A stretch of 64,000 nt of DNA, taken from NCBI GenBank assembly GCA_016717855.1, contig JADKEV010000035.1, positions 11,184-75,183 of the forward strand. Reading direction: 5' to 3'. The DNA comes from Betaproteobacteria bacterium. GTDB lineage: Bacteria > Pseudomonadota > Gammaproteobacteria > Burkholderiales > Casimicrobiaceae. The notes under the pieces were generated by a model. The model did not search any database, had not been told where the DNA came from, and saw only the letters and a list, made by a program, of their open reading frames with translations. Below, one piece after another: positions 27,573 through 40,900 of this stretch. Position 1 is the first letter of the stretch; each line of letters starts with the position of its first letter. The position numbers were made by a program, and so were the translations under genes.

Positions 27573-28769
27573 CTATGCTGACCGGCGGCGGCGGTGTGCG
27601 AACAGGCCGACGAGCATGACCAGCAGCAACAATGCCCATGGCTGCAGCGTCGGGATGTCGATCGTTACCGGTGGCGCCAGAACGTAACGCTGGATGGCGC
27701 CGATGTCGACGCTGCCGGGCGCGCCCGACGGATCGGCATTGCGCGGGAATCCGGGCCCGCGCTGATCGTACGCGTAGCCTTGCAGGTTGATGCCCGCGCC
27801 GATGGCGGGGCTTGCCGGCCCGGGCCGGAGCGTCTGTGTCGGCCCGCCATTGTCAGCGAGCGCGCCGAGTTGCGGATCGACGCCGATCAGGTTGCCGCTC
27901 ACGGTCGCGCCATTGAGGACATTGTCGCCCGCCTGGAACACTTCGGTGAACAGCGAATTGGTCGCGTTGACGAAACTGCCATTGCCGCCACCGGTCCGGT
28001 TGAGGTCGTTGATGCCGGTGATGTCGGTATTGTTGGCGACGATCGTGCTCTCGAACGTCAGCTGCGAATCCTGGCTGGTGATGCCGGCAACCGTGTTGGC
28101 GGTGTTGCCGGCGATCGTCGAATTGCGGATGAAGCCGAAGCCGCTGAACAAGCCGATCGCCCCCGAGCTGTCGGTGGCGTGGTTGTTGTAGATCGTGCTG
28201 TTCTCGATCGTCAGGCCGAAGCCGATGAAGTAGATCGCGCCGCTCTTGTTCGCCGTGTTGCCGGCAATCGTGCTGTTCTGGATCGTGAGGGAATAGCCGG
28301 TCGATGGGTTGAAGTTGTTGCGTATCGCTCCGCCTTCGCCGGGCGACGTGCTGTTATCGATCAGCGACGAGACGATGGTCAGATTGCCGCCGTTGTTGAT
28401 GATGGCGCCGCCGTCGCCGGACGGGTTCTGCCCGGTGAGATGGACGCCGGAGATGACCACGTCCTTCCCTGCGGTGTCCAGGTTGAAGACACGACCCGTC
28501 GCGTTGGAGATCGTCAGGAGGTTCGCGCCCGGACCCTGGATCGTCACCGACTGGGTCAGCGGGAGTTCGGACGACAAGGCGATGGTCGCCGGCAGCGGCA
28601 GCGAAAACGTGATCGTCTCGCCGCTCACGGCCGCCGCCAGCGCGTCGCGCAGGCTGCCAACGCCTGAATTGGCGGTAGTGGAGACGACGCCCGCAAGCGC
28701 GTTTGCCGCGGCAAACAGGAAAACTGCAAGACCAATATATGCGCGAGTCAGCGCTGGCGAACGGTTCAT
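27573..28769 (-). CDS. IPTL-CTERM beta-helix surface protein
   Basis: 398-residue secreted protein with signal peptide (AYIGLAVFLFAAANALA), a right-handed beta-helix with Asn/Thr/Gly-rich rungs (STIAGNTANKSGAIYF, STIYNNHATDSSGAIG, STIAGNTANTVAG) and a choice-of-anchor style end (NGGPTQTLRPGPASPAIGAG). It finishes with the tripartite IPTL-CTERM sorting signal: IPTLQPW, hydrophobic helix ALLLLVMLVGLFA, then HRRRRSA. AGGAA lies 5 bases before ATG 28769; an upstream ATG at 28802 is less likely. No sorting enzyme is encoded in the window. Confidence 0.85.
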   Translation of the reverse strand: MNRSPALTRAYIGLAVFLFAAANALAGVVSTTANSGVGSLRDALAAAVSGETITFSLPLPATIALSSELPLTQSVTIQGPGANLLTISNATGRVFNLDTAGKDVVISGVHLTGQNPSGDGGAIINNGGNLTIVSSLIDNSTSPGEGGAIRNNFNPSTGYSLTIQNSTIAGNTANKSGAIYFIGFGLTIENSTIYNNHATDSSGAIGLFSGFGFIRNSTIAGNTANTVAGITSQDSQLTFESTIVANNTDITGINDLNRTGGGNGSFVNATNSLFTEVFQAGDNVLNGATVSGNLIGVDPQLGALADNGGPTQTLRPGPASPAIGAGINLQGYAYDQRGPGFPRNADPSGAPGSVDIGAIQRYVLAPPVTIDIPTLQPWALLLLVMLVGLFAHRRRRSA

Positions 28770-29050
28770 GGGTTCCTTGGAATGGGTAGGTTTGTGCGAC
28801 ATGAGTGCCCGGAGTTACGCGATGTCATGGTTGCTCCGCGTGGGCACAGGCGGATGCGGCTGCAAGCAAGAGGCCAGCGCATACCTCTACAGAAGTAGCA
28901 TGTGCCGTCCGTTCCAATCCATGTTTGATCCAACGCAAACAAGCTCGACTTCGGACCCTCGGGAGCAAACCCGGCGCCGCAGGGTCCTTCTCCGTCGATT
29001 CGCCAGTCCGCACGTTGCGCCCGGTCCCTGAAAGCGGCACCATTGCCGCG

Positions 29051-30547
29051 ATGCGCGTTCTTCTTGTCTATTCGAATCAAAGCCGTGAACTGGTTCCCGC
29101 GCCCCCGGTGGGGCTGAGCTACGTGGCGTCCGCCACGCGCGCGGCGGGCCATGAAGTCAGGCTCCTGGATCTGGCGTTCTCCCGTGAGCCGCAGCGGGAG
29201 CTGGCCACCGCCATCGCCGGCCATGCACCCGATGTCGTGGGCCTCTCCATCCGCAACATCGACAACGTCGTCCTGCAGCGCTTCGAATCGCCGCGCGCCG
29301 CGTTGCTGGCGCAGGTCAGGATCATCCGCGAGTGCGCCGTCGGGAAAGACGGCAAGCCGGCGCCGCTGGTGCTGGGCGGCCCAGCGGTCTCCATCCTGGC
29401 CGAGCGCGCGCTCGAGATCTTCGGCGCCGATTACGCGATCACCGGCGAGGGCGAACAGGCGTTCCCGGCGCTGCTGTCGGCGCTCGAGAGCGGCCAGGCG
29501 CTGGAGGGCATCGCGGGGCTGTGCTGGCGCAGGAATGGCGTGCTCACGCGCAACCCGACGCAGCTCCTGCCCGGGTTCGCGCACTCCGGAATGGAAGACT
29601 GGGTGGCGTGGGGGCCCTATCAGGCCGGGGGCGGCACGTGGCCGCTGCAGACCAAGCGCGGCTGTTCCATGCGCTGCAGCTACTGCGCCTATCCGCTGAT
29701 CGAGGGCCGCCGTGGCCGCCAGCGTGCGCCCGGCGACGTGGTCGACGAAATCGAGCGCGTGCTGCACGCGACGGGCGTGCAGGGCTGTACCCGGCCGCGC
29801 ACTTTCGAGTTCGTGGATTCGACGTTCAATGTCCCGTCCGCGCACGCGATCGCGATCTGCGAAGAAATCATCCGGCGCGGCGTGCGCACGAACTTCACCG
29901 CCATGGGCCTGAATCCGCGCGATGTGCCGCCGGAGCTCCTGCCGCTGATGAAGCGCGCCGGATTCAACTCGGTGATGGTCACCCCGGAAGCGGGTTGCGC
30001 GGCGATGCTCGAAAACTATCGCAAGGGATTCACGATGGCCGATGTCGAAACCACGCTGGAGCGGGTCAGGGCGTCCGGCCTGAAGAGCATGTGGTTCTTC
30101 ATGCTGGGTGCGCCCGGCGAAACGATGGCGACCTGCGCGGAGAGCATCGGCTTCGCGCGGGATCGCCTGGCGGGGCGCAGGTTCCTGTCGGTGTTCTTCA
30201 CCGGCATCCGCGTTCTTCCGGCCACGGAGCTGGCCAGGCAGGCCGTCGCGAGCGGCTACCTGACAGCGGACGCCGACCTGGCCGAAGCGCGGTTCTACGT
30301 CGCGCCCGGCATCGACGAGCAGCAGGTCATCGACCTCGTCGATGCGGCCATCGCCCGGAATCCGTGCATCGTCCATGCTGCGGAAGGCGGGTCGACGAAT
30401 ACGCAAGAGACTCTTTACCGCGCGCTGCACGCCTTGGGCGTCGCGCCGCCGTACTGGCGGTTCCTGCCGGAAATGTTGAGCTTCCCGCCGCTGCACTTTC
30501 TGCGGCGGCGCAATCCGGCAGTCAAGGCCGGGCGCGTCGCCGCCTGA
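29051..30547 (+). CDS. B12-binding-domain radical SAM protein
   Basis: 498 residues: an N-terminal cobalamin-binding-like Rossmann domain (MRVLLVYSNQSRELVPAPPV, GLSIRNIDN, LGGPAVS) followed by a radical SAM domain. The [4Fe-4S] cysteines are C205, C209 and C212 in GCSMRCSYCAYP. GGFNSVMVTPEAG-like and MWFFMLGAPGET segments are typical of the B12-radical SAM class that methylates unactivated carbons or modifies lipids and natural products. The usual DxHxxG cobalamin motif is not evident, so B12 binding may be base-off-atypical or lost. It stands alone, convergent with the next gene; substrate unknown. Confidence 0.83.
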   Translation: MRVLLVYSNQSRELVPAPPVGLSYVASATRAAGHEVRLLDLAFSREPQRELATAIAGHAPDVVGLSIRNIDNVVLQRFESPRAALLAQVRIIRECAVGKDGKPAPLVLGGPAVSILAERALEIFGADYAITGEGEQAFPALLSALESGQALEGIAGLCWRRNGVLTRNPTQLLPGFAHSGMEDWVAWGPYQAGGGTWPLQTKRGCSMRCSYCAYPLIEGRRGRQRAPGDVVDEIERVLHATGVQGCTRPRTFEFVDSTFNVPSAHAIAICEEIIRRGVRTNFTAMGLNPRDVPPELLPLMKRAGFNSVMVTPEAGCAAMLENYRKGFTMADVETTLERVRASGLKSMWFFMLGAPGETMATCAESIGFARDRLAGRRFLSVFFTGIRVLPATELARQAVASGYLTADADLAEARFYVAPGIDEQQVIDLVDAAIARNPCIVHAAEGGSTNTQETLYRALHALGVAPPYWRFLPEMLSFPPLHFLRRRNPAVKAGRVAA

Positions 30548-30579
30548 TACGACGCGCCGCCGGCCGGCCCGGAGGCGCG

Positions 30580-33009
30580 TCAGGCACGCCCCGCCGGCCG
30601 GCGCGGAAATGCAAGAGCGGCGGCGACGTAGAGCAGCAACGCCAGCACCACGACCGCATTGAAACCCAGGTGTATCGCCAGCACGGTGGCGAGTATCGCG
30701 GCCACCACCGAGGCGAAGCCGTTGACGCCCCACGCCCAGGGCAACAGCGCCTCGCTCTGCGCCGCGAGGCTGGCCAGCCCGAGCGGGAACGGCATGCCCA
30801 TCGCGAATGCCAGCGGCGCGATCAGCGCCACCGACAGCGCGATCTTGACCAGGTCGGGCAACGCGATCAGCGCGCGGAACAGCGGCGGCAGGAACACGAG
30901 ATACGCCAGCGCCAGCAGGACGATCGCGGCGAACGGCCACCACGGCGTGCGCGGGCTCGCCGGCAGGTGCCCGGAGACCCGGCTGCCCAGTCCGGCGAAG
31001 ATCAGGAACGCGCACAGGACGACGGCGACCGCGTAGAGCGGGTGGCTGAGGAACAGGATGAACTTCTGGATGAACGCGATCTCGATGAACATGAAGCCGC
31101 AGCCCAGGGCGAGGAAGTACAGCGCCGCCCGGCCGCGCAGGGCGGCGGGGACGGCCGCCGCCTCGCGCTCCCGCGCGCGGAAGGCGAGCGGCAGCAGGAT
31201 CAGCGCCAGCGCCACGGCGCTCGCCTGGACCAGCGTCGCGATCAGCACCGGATAGCCCCAGTCCAGCAGCGGCATCCCGCCTTGTCCGCGCAAGGCGAGC
31301 AGTTCGGGCAGCGTGCGCCACTTGAAGAAATGGAAGAAGTACGGCCGGTCGTCGCTGGCGGGCTCGATGTCGAACTTGTAGCGGGCGCCGAAGTCCCCGC
31401 GCTCCGCCCCGAGCAGCGCCTGGGCGCCGTCGAAAAACCAGGACTGGTCGACGACGTTGTAGCGGTTTGCCTCGCCCGCCTCGATGCCGGGGACATACTC
31501 GGTGTCGAACGAGCGCTCGCGGCAGAAGTTCCGGATCGCGGCGACGTCGCCCTCTCCGAACTCGCCGTTCTTCACCAGCAGCGTGACGGTCTTCCAGCCG
31601 CGGATCAGCGCGAGTTGCCGCCCCGGCCGCGCGACGCCGTCCGCTTCCAGCGCGCGCACCGCGGTGGCGAACAGCTTCAGCGTATCGCGCGGCGGCAGCG
31701 TCACCCAGCGCGTGATCGCGAGAATGCCGCCCGGCGCCAGGTGGCGCAGGTAATCCTGCAGCGCCTCGGTCGTGTAGATATAGCTTTCGGAGAGCGCGTA
31801 CAGCCCCGCCGAACTGGCGCTGAACGCATCGAGCAAGGCCACCTGGATCAGGTCATGGCGTTCGCCGCTGCCGGCGACGAAGCCGCGCGCTTCCGCGACG
31901 TGCGCGCGCACGCCGGGCGCGCTGTACGGCCGTCCGGAGAATTCGCCGTAGCGCTGCTGCACCAGCTCGATCACCTGCGGATCGAGCTCGACCGCGGTGA
32001 TGCCGGGCGCGCCGTGATAGAGCGCCTGCAGCACATCGGCGCCGGTCCCCGCGCCCAGCACCAGCACGCGCGGCTTCTTCAGCAGATGATAGGGCAGCGC
32101 CGAGGTCAGCTGGTCGAGATACGCGAGCGGGCCGGTCGCGCCATCGAACCGGGTCAGCGCGCCCGGGCCGTCGCCGTCCGTGTAGACGCCCAGCTGTGCC
32201 GGCGGCTCGGTGGCCGCGCTGAGGCTCAAGCCCGGAGCGTGGCGCAGCGGCACCTGCGGGCTGTCGACGACGGTGAGCAGGCCGAGCGGACTGGAGCGCT
32301 CCAGCACGACGCGCGCGCCCTGGACGCTGAGCGCCTGCGACAAGTCCTTGTAGTCCGAAGGCCGTAGCTGCACCCACGCCGCCGGCAGCAACGGCGGCAC
32401 GACCAGCGCGATGGCGAGCAGCGCGGCAGACTGCCGGCGCGACGTGGCGCCGGTCTGCCAGCCGGCCAGCGCGGCGGCCGCGAGGCCCAGGCCGCCGATC
32501 AGGCGCAACGCGTCCGACGGCAACAGCAGGAACAGAGCCGCGAGGATGCCGAGGCTGCCCAGCCCCGCGCCCAGCGCGTCGAAGCTGTAGATCCGGTGCA
32601 CCTGGCCGCCGAAGCGGGCGAAGGTCAGGCACAGCGCGGTGGCGACAAAAAAGAACGGCGGCACCAGCAGCAGGTAGACGAGCAGCAGCAGCCACGGTTG
32701 CCGCGGATCCCAGAGGATTTCCAGCGGGCTGAACGGCACCCGCTGCGCCAGCGCGAAGCCCAGCACCGCGCTGATGCCGAACAGCGCGGCCGACGCCGTG
32801 AAGACGGCGCCGAAGCGCGGCAGCAGGACGCGCCGCGCGACGGTCACGAAAGTCCCGGCTGCGCCGTAGCCCAACAGCGCGACGCTGATCAGCATGTAGG
32901 CGAAGTGGTGCCACTGGATGATCGAGAACAGCCGCGTCAGCAGGATCTCGTAGCCCAGCGCCGCGGCCGAGAGCAGCGCGATGGCGAGGTAAGGCGGGCT
33001 TGCGGGCAT
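30580..33009 (-). CDS. Membrane protein with spermidine-synthase-like domain
   Basis: 809 residues. About eight N-terminal membrane helices precede a soluble Rossmann methyltransferase-like core resembling spermidine synthase (PRVLVLGAGTGADVLQALYH, ITAVELDPQVIELVQQRYG, LIQVALLDAF), followed by five to six more membrane helices. Proteins of this architecture are common in proteobacteria and poorly characterised; the polyamine-binding Asp pair is not clearly conserved. The ATG at 33009 follows the pcm stop by 26 bases, so it is probably in a pcm-led operon. No good Shine-Dalgarno sequence is visible, consistent with coupled translation. Confidence 0.82.
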   Translation of the reverse strand: MPASPPYLAIALLSAAALGYEILLTRLFSIIQWHHFAYMLISVALLGYGAAGTFVTVARRVLLPRFGAVFTASAALFGISAVLGFALAQRVPFSPLEILWDPRQPWLLLLVYLLLVPPFFFVATALCLTFARFGGQVHRIYSFDALGAGLGSLGILAALFLLLPSDALRLIGGLGLAAAALAGWQTGATSRRQSAALLAIALVVPPLLPAAWVQLRPSDYKDLSQALSVQGARVVLERSSPLGLLTVVDSPQVPLRHAPGLSLSAATEPPAQLGVYTDGDGPGALTRFDGATGPLAYLDQLTSALPYHLLKKPRVLVLGAGTGADVLQALYHGAPGITAVELDPQVIELVQQRYGEFSGRPYSAPGVRAHVAEARGFVAGSGERHDLIQVALLDAFSASSAGLYALSESYIYTTEALQDYLRHLAPGGILAITRWVTLPPRDTLKLFATAVRALEADGVARPGRQLALIRGWKTVTLLVKNGEFGEGDVAAIRNFCRERSFDTEYVPGIEAGEANRYNVVDQSWFFDGAQALLGAERGDFGARYKFDIEPASDDRPYFFHFFKWRTLPELLALRGQGGMPLLDWGYPVLIATLVQASAVALALILLPLAFRAREREAAAVPAALRGRAALYFLALGCGFMFIEIAFIQKFILFLSHPLYAVAVVLCAFLIFAGLGSRVSGHLPASPRTPWWPFAAIVLLALAYLVFLPPLFRALIALPDLVKIALSVALIAPLAFAMGMPFPLGLASLAAQSEALLPWAWGVNGFASVVAAILATVLAIHLGFNAVVVLALLLYVAAALAFPRRPAGRA

Positions 33010-33035
33010 CGGATGCGCGCCGGGTCCGCCCCGCG

Positions 33036-33803
33036 TCAACGGCGGCCGGTGAGGGGCACGAAACGCACCGGCATCATCTGCCGGGTCTTCACGGTGCCGT
33101 CGCTGTTTTTCTCGATCAGTAGCAACTGCTGAGTCGTGAACGGCGCGCCGACCGGGATCACCATGCGCCCGCCCGGCTTGAGCTGTCGGAGCAGTGGCGG
33201 CGGCACGTGGCCGGCGGCGGCGGTGACCATGATCGCGTCGAACGGGCCGGCCTCGGGCCAGCCGAAATAACCGTCGCCGGCGCGGGTCCGCACGCCCGGA
33301 TAGCCCAGCCGGCGCAGCCGCTCCGTGGCTTGCTGCGCCAGCGGTTCGACGACCTCGATCGTGTAGACCGACTGCGCGAGTTCGGCCAGCACCGCCGCCT
33401 GGTAGCCGGAACCGGTGCCGATCTCCAGCACGACAGCGCCGGGCTTGAGATTCATCAATTCGGTCATCGCCGCGACGATGAAGGGCTGCGAGATGGTCTG
33501 GCCATGGCCGATGGGCAGCGGCCGGTTTTCGTAGGCGTACAGCTGCTGGCTCTCCGGCACGAACTCGTGGCGCGGCACCTTGTTCATCACGGCCAGCACG
33601 CGCGCGGCGATCGGGACCGCGCTGTCGGCGCCGGCCATCGCGGTGATTTCCGCCACCATCTGCGTGCGCAGCCTGGCTTCGTCGCCTTCGGCTGCCGCGG
33701 CTCCGGAGCGCAGGCACAACGCCAGCAAGGCAAGCCACGGCCACCAGCCGCGCCTTGTTGCCGGCTCGTGGGTTAGGTTACGCGAATATAGTGCCCTATG
33801 CAT
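33036..33803 (-). CDS. pcm: Protein-L-isoaspartate O-methyltransferase with N-terminal export signal
   Basis: SAM-dependent repair enzyme converting L-isoaspartyl residues. Motif I is VVLEIGTGSGYQAAVLAEL; PCMT-specific elements are NKVPRHEFVPESQQLYAYEN, GHGQTISQPFIVA and GDGYFGWPEAGPFDAIMVTA. Length is 255 residues. Unlike the cytosolic enzyme it begins with a basic segment and a hydrophobic stretch (RRGWWPWLALLALCLRSGAA) resembling a signal peptide, implying a periplasmic form. Starts further upstream (33842) are possible. Confidence 0.88.
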   Translation of the reverse strand: MHRALYSRNLTHEPATRRGWWPWLALLALCLRSGAAAAEGDEARLRTQMVAEITAMAGADSAVPIAARVLAVMNKVPRHEFVPESQQLYAYENRPLPIGHGQTISQPFIVAAMTELMNLKPGAVVLEIGTGSGYQAAVLAELAQSVYTIEVVEPLAQQATERLRRLGYPGVRTRAGDGYFGWPEAGPFDAIMVTAAAGHVPPPLLRQLKPGGRMVIPVGAPFTTQQLLLIEKNSDGTVKTRQMMPVRFVPLTGRR

Positions 33804-33888
33804 CGGTGTTGTCCGTTGTCCGGGAGTGTGCGCTTGCCGCATTCATTGTAGTGCGATTGGAGTACCCTGTCCGCAGGTGAAGACATCG

Positions 33889-34851
33889 ATGAAGAGCCGC
33901 TTCGACTATCGCCAGACGGTCGCGCTCCAACCAAGCTGGCAGACGCGCGCGCTGAACGCGCTGTTGCGGCTCACGATGCGCCGGCGGATCAGGTCCGACT
34001 CCGACGTGCTGGCGCTGCGGCAAAGCTACGAGCAGATCGACGCGCGTTATTTCAGGGTCGCGGCAGACGTCACGCGCACCCTTGTCGATTGCGGCGGCGT
34101 GCCCGCAGAGTGGATCGCGGTCCCGGAGAGCCGCGAGGGTCGCGTCATCCTGTACCTGCACGGCGGCTCGTTCGCCTTCCGCTTTCCCAACGCGCACGCC
34201 GCGCTGGCCGCGCGCCTGTGCCGCCGGCTCGGGGCGCGCGCGCTGATCCCCGACTACCGGCTGGCGCCCGAGCATCCGTTTCCCGCAGCGCCGGACGACT
34301 GCCACCGAGCGTACCGGGGATTGCTTGCACAAGGCGTCGCTCCCGGCAGCCTGGTGCTCGTCGGCGATTCCGCTGGCGGCAACCTTGCGCTGGTTACGAT
34401 ACAGCGCGTGCAGGCCGCGGGCGAGCCGCTGCCCGGTTGCGCGGTGCTGCTCTCGCCCGCGCTCGACTGCACGATGACCAGCCCGAGCATGGCCGACTAC
34501 GACGGGCGGGATCCGATGCTGCAGTTGAGCACGCTGCTGGTGCTCCGTCGCTGCTATGTGGCGTCCCCGCACCAATACACCGATCCGGAGGTCTCACCGC
34601 TATTCGCCGATTTCCGGGGTTTCCCGCCGCTTCTCCTGCAGGCGGGCAGCAGCGAGATGCTGCGCGACGAAGCGATCCGCGCCGCCAACAGGGCGCAGGA
34701 CGCGGACGTGGACGTCGAACTCGAACTGTGGCCCGACATGCCGCACGGCTTCCAGATCGCCGAGTTCCTGCCGGAGGCGGCGGCGGCCATCGACCACATC
34801 GCGCGCTTCGTCCGGGTGCGCACCGGATGGGAGGATGCGCCGGGCGGGTGA
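33889..34851 (+). CDS. Alpha/beta hydrolase, hormone-sensitive-lipase (HSL) family esterase
   Basis: 320-residue carboxylesterase-like enzyme. The oxyanion-hole motif is YLHGGSF (His91), the nucleophile elbow is VGDSAGGNLAL (Ser161), and the catalytic His lies in DMPHGFQI (near 286), with an upstream acidic residue as third member. The RLAPEHPFPAAPDDC block is characteristic of family IV/HSL. It is transcribed divergently from pcm and converges on PPDK. Substrate is probably a short-chain ester; no specific pathway context. Confidence 0.88.
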   Translation: MKSRFDYRQTVALQPSWQTRALNALLRLTMRRRIRSDSDVLALRQSYEQIDARYFRVAADVTRTLVDCGGVPAEWIAVPESREGRVILYLHGGSFAFRFPNAHAALAARLCRRLGARALIPDYRLAPEHPFPAAPDDCHRAYRGLLAQGVAPGSLVLVGDSAGGNLALVTIQRVQAAGEPLPGCAVLLSPALDCTMTSPSMADYDGRDPMLQLSTLLVLRRCYVASPHQYTDPEVSPLFADFRGFPPLLLQAGSSEMLRDEAIRAANRAQDADVDVELELWPDMPHGFQIAEFLPEAAAAIDHIARFVRVRTGWEDAPGG

Positions 34852-34883
34852 GGCTTTGCCCGCGGCGTCGACTGCGACCGGCG

Positions 34884-37610
<2,727 letters not shown>

Positions 37611-37988
37611 GAGCGGAAATTGAAGATTGACAAGTGGACATCCAATGCAAAATCACAGGCCCGCCACGACAGATCGCGCGTGCAGGGCAAGAACCTTGAT
37701 TTCGGCAATATGTGCCATGGCACGCCTGGGCCGAGAGTTGAGCATGCCTGAATTGATCCGTGCGCGCCTTGACTTGCAGCAATATTGCGTCCATCGACAA
37801 TAAGTCCGCATTTCCGGCGCACTTATCTGCGACTTCATTGATCTAGATTAACAATCGGCTGATCCTCAACCTGTAATAGTGGTCTTGGCGGACTGTGACT
37901 GCCGAGAGATGTGTGTGTGTCGGATTGCGGCTTCGGTTTTTCGAACCCGGGGGGGCCGTCAGCACCTAACCCAGGGGATAGCAAATTC
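37611..37988. other. 378-bp divergent intergenic region
   Basis: Lies between ppdK (leftward) and the DUF11 protein gene (rightward). It is less GC-rich than its surroundings and must hold both promoters. Apart from the FNR-like box at 37838-37851 I see no RNA gene or convincing ORF. Confidence 0.5.
37838..37851. promoter_or_regulatory. FNR-like box (one mismatch)
   Basis: TTGATCTAGATTAA matches TTGAT-N4-ATCAA except for one base in the right half. It could serve ppdK (start 37610) or the DUF11 gene (start 37989, 138 bases away). Confidence 0.4.
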
Positions 37989-40900
37989 ATGAAAAACTAT
38001 AGAGCCGCCCGTTTCGTGGTGGTTGGCGCGATGTTGATGTTCTTGTCTATCGTGGGGGCATCGGCCGCGACGTTTTATTACGACGCCTACGGTGGGTTCG
38101 TCAGCGGCACCGACTCGCCCGCCGGATCGGGCACGTTCGTCAATGACCCTGATACCGCGACCGGCGGCACGTTCGACGTCGGCGCCAACGCCGATCCACG
38201 AATGGCCGCAGGGCGGTTCGTCGACGTAACCTGGGGCAACCCGAGCGGAGTGCTGGGGCCGTACGGCGGCAAAAGCGGCTTCGCGATTTCGAAGGTCGAC
38301 AATGGCACCGTGATTACGGACGGCACGGCCGTCGACTTTGGGAAGCTGACGCACTTCAATCGCCCGATCGGCGCGGGGTCCGACCTGGATTCGGTGCAAC
38401 TCGACTGGCGGCTGCAACTCTTTGCAACCGCGATCGATGCGACGAATGACGTCAACCAGTTTCAAACTGTCGATCTCAACTTTACGATCTACAACTGGGA
38501 GACTCCGAACAGTCCGGCCTCGAATCCGGCCTACTCGATATCGACTGATGGTGGCGCGAGCTTTCACCTGGGGCCGTCCGGTGTGTGCCCGGGCAGCTAT
38601 GCGGTGGGCACGCTGATCGTGGGACCCCTGGGGAAGATCTACCGGTCGCAGCAAATCGACGACATCACGATCAACCCGGCGTGGAACGGTGAGTGCGGTG
38701 ATGCCCACGTCTACGAAGGCAACATCGGCAACAACTATGACTTCGTCTACGCAGGACGCAACTACGTGCTGCAGCTCTCCGGCTTTTACAATGCACTGGG
38801 CGCCCTCACGGGTACGTTCTGGGCATGCGAGAATCAGGCTTGCCTTGGCACGGTGAAACTCCTTATCGCGGATGTGACGCCGGATCTGGCAATCACCAAG
38901 ACCGACGGTTCGCCCACGTACACGGCGGGCGCTCCGATCAGCTACAGCATCGTGGTCAGCAACGTCGGGCCGGGGAATGCGACGGGCGCGAGCGTGGCCG
39001 ACACGGTGCCGGCGACGATCACCGGGGTGACGGCGAATTGCGTGGCGACGGGGACGGCGAGCTGCGGGACCAACGGGACGGTCGGCAATGCGGTGTCGTT
39101 CACCAACGTGGACATCGCCGCGGGTGCGGGCAACTTCCTGACCATCACGGTGGCCGGGACGGTGAATCCGGCAACGACGGGCAACCTGGTCAACACGGCG
39201 ACGGTGACCACGGGCACGGGGCAGACCGATCCGACACCGGCCAACAACACGGCAACGGATACCGACACGGCGGCGCCGAGCACGGATCTGACGATCACCA
39301 AGACCGACGGTTCGCCCACGTACACGGCGGGCGCTCCGATCAGCTACAGCATCGTGGTCAGCAACGCCGGGCCGTCGAACGCGACGGGCGCGAGCGTGGC
39401 CGACACGGTGCCGGCGACGATCACCGGGGTGACGGCGAATTGCGTGGCGACGGGGACGGCGAGCTGCGGGACCAACGGGACGGTCGGCAATGCGGTGTCG
39501 TACACCAACGTGGACATCGCCGCGGGCGCGGGCAACTTCCTGACCATCACGGTGGCCGGGACGGTGAATCCGGCAACGACGGGCAACCTGGTCAACACGG
39601 CGACGGTGACCGTGGGCACCGGGCAGACCGATCCGACGCCGGCCAACAACACGGCAACGGATACCGACACGCCGGCGCCGAGCACGGATCTGACGATCAC
39701 CAAGACCGACGGTTCGCCCACGTACACGGCGGGCGCTCCGATCAGCTACAGCATCGTGGTCAGCAACGCCGGGCCGTCGAACGCGACGGGCGCGAGCGTG
39801 GTCGACACGGTGCCGGCAAGCATCACCGGGGTGACGGCGAACTGCGTGGCGACGGGAGCGGCGAGCTGCGGGACCAACGGGACGGTCGGCAATGCGGTGT
39901 CGTACACCAACGTGGACATCGCCGCGGGCGCGGGCAACTTCCTGACCATCACGGTGGCCGGGACGGTGAATCCGGCAACGACGGGCAACCTGGTCAACAC
40001 GGCGACGGTGGCGGTGGGGACCGGGCAGACCGATCCGACGCCGGCCAACAACACGGCAACGGATACCGACACGGCGGCGCCGAGCACGGATCTGGCGATC
40101 ACCAAGACCGACGGTTCGCCCACGTACACGGCGGGCGCTCCGATCAGCTACAGCATCGTGGTCAGTAACGCCGGGCCGTCGAACGCGACGGGCGCGAGCG
40201 TGGTCGACACGGTGCCGGAGACGATCACCGGGGTGACGGCGAACTGCGTGGCGACGGGGACGGCGAGCTGCGGGACCAACGGGACGGTCGGCAATGCGGT
40301 GTCGTACACCAACGTGGACATCGCCGCGGGCGCGGGCAACTTCCTGACCATCACGGTGGCCGGGACGGTGAGTCCGGCAGCAACCGGCAACCTGGTCAAC
40401 ACGGCGACGGTGGCGGTGGGGACCGGGCAGACCGATCCGACGCCGGCCAACAACACGGCGACGGATACCGACACGCCGGCGCCGAGCACGGATCTGGCGA
40501 TCACCAAGACTGACGGATCGCCCACCTATGCGGCAGGCGCTCCGATCAGCTACAGCATCGTGGTCAGCAATGCCGGGCCGTCGAACGCGACGGGCGCAAG
40601 CGTGGCCGACACGGTGCCGGCAAACATCACCGGGGTGACGGCGAATTGCGTGGCGACGGGGACGGCGAGTTGCGGGACCAACGGGACGGCCGGCAATGCG
40701 GTGTCGTTCACCAATGTGGACATCGCCGCGGGTGCGGGCAACTTCCTGACCATCACGGTGGCCGGGACGGTGAATCCGAACGCGACCGGCAACCTGGTCA
40801 ACACGGCGACGGTGGCAGTGGGGACAGGGCAGACCGATCCGACGCCGGGCAACAACACGGCGACGGATACCGATACGCCTGCCGCCGTCGTCGTCGCTAT

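Noticed and set aside
30548..30606. GC-rich inverted repeat between converging genes as a terminator
   Set aside because: An 11-bp stem from CCGGCCGG-rich sequence is possible, but there is no T-run, and such palindromes arise easily at this GC content.
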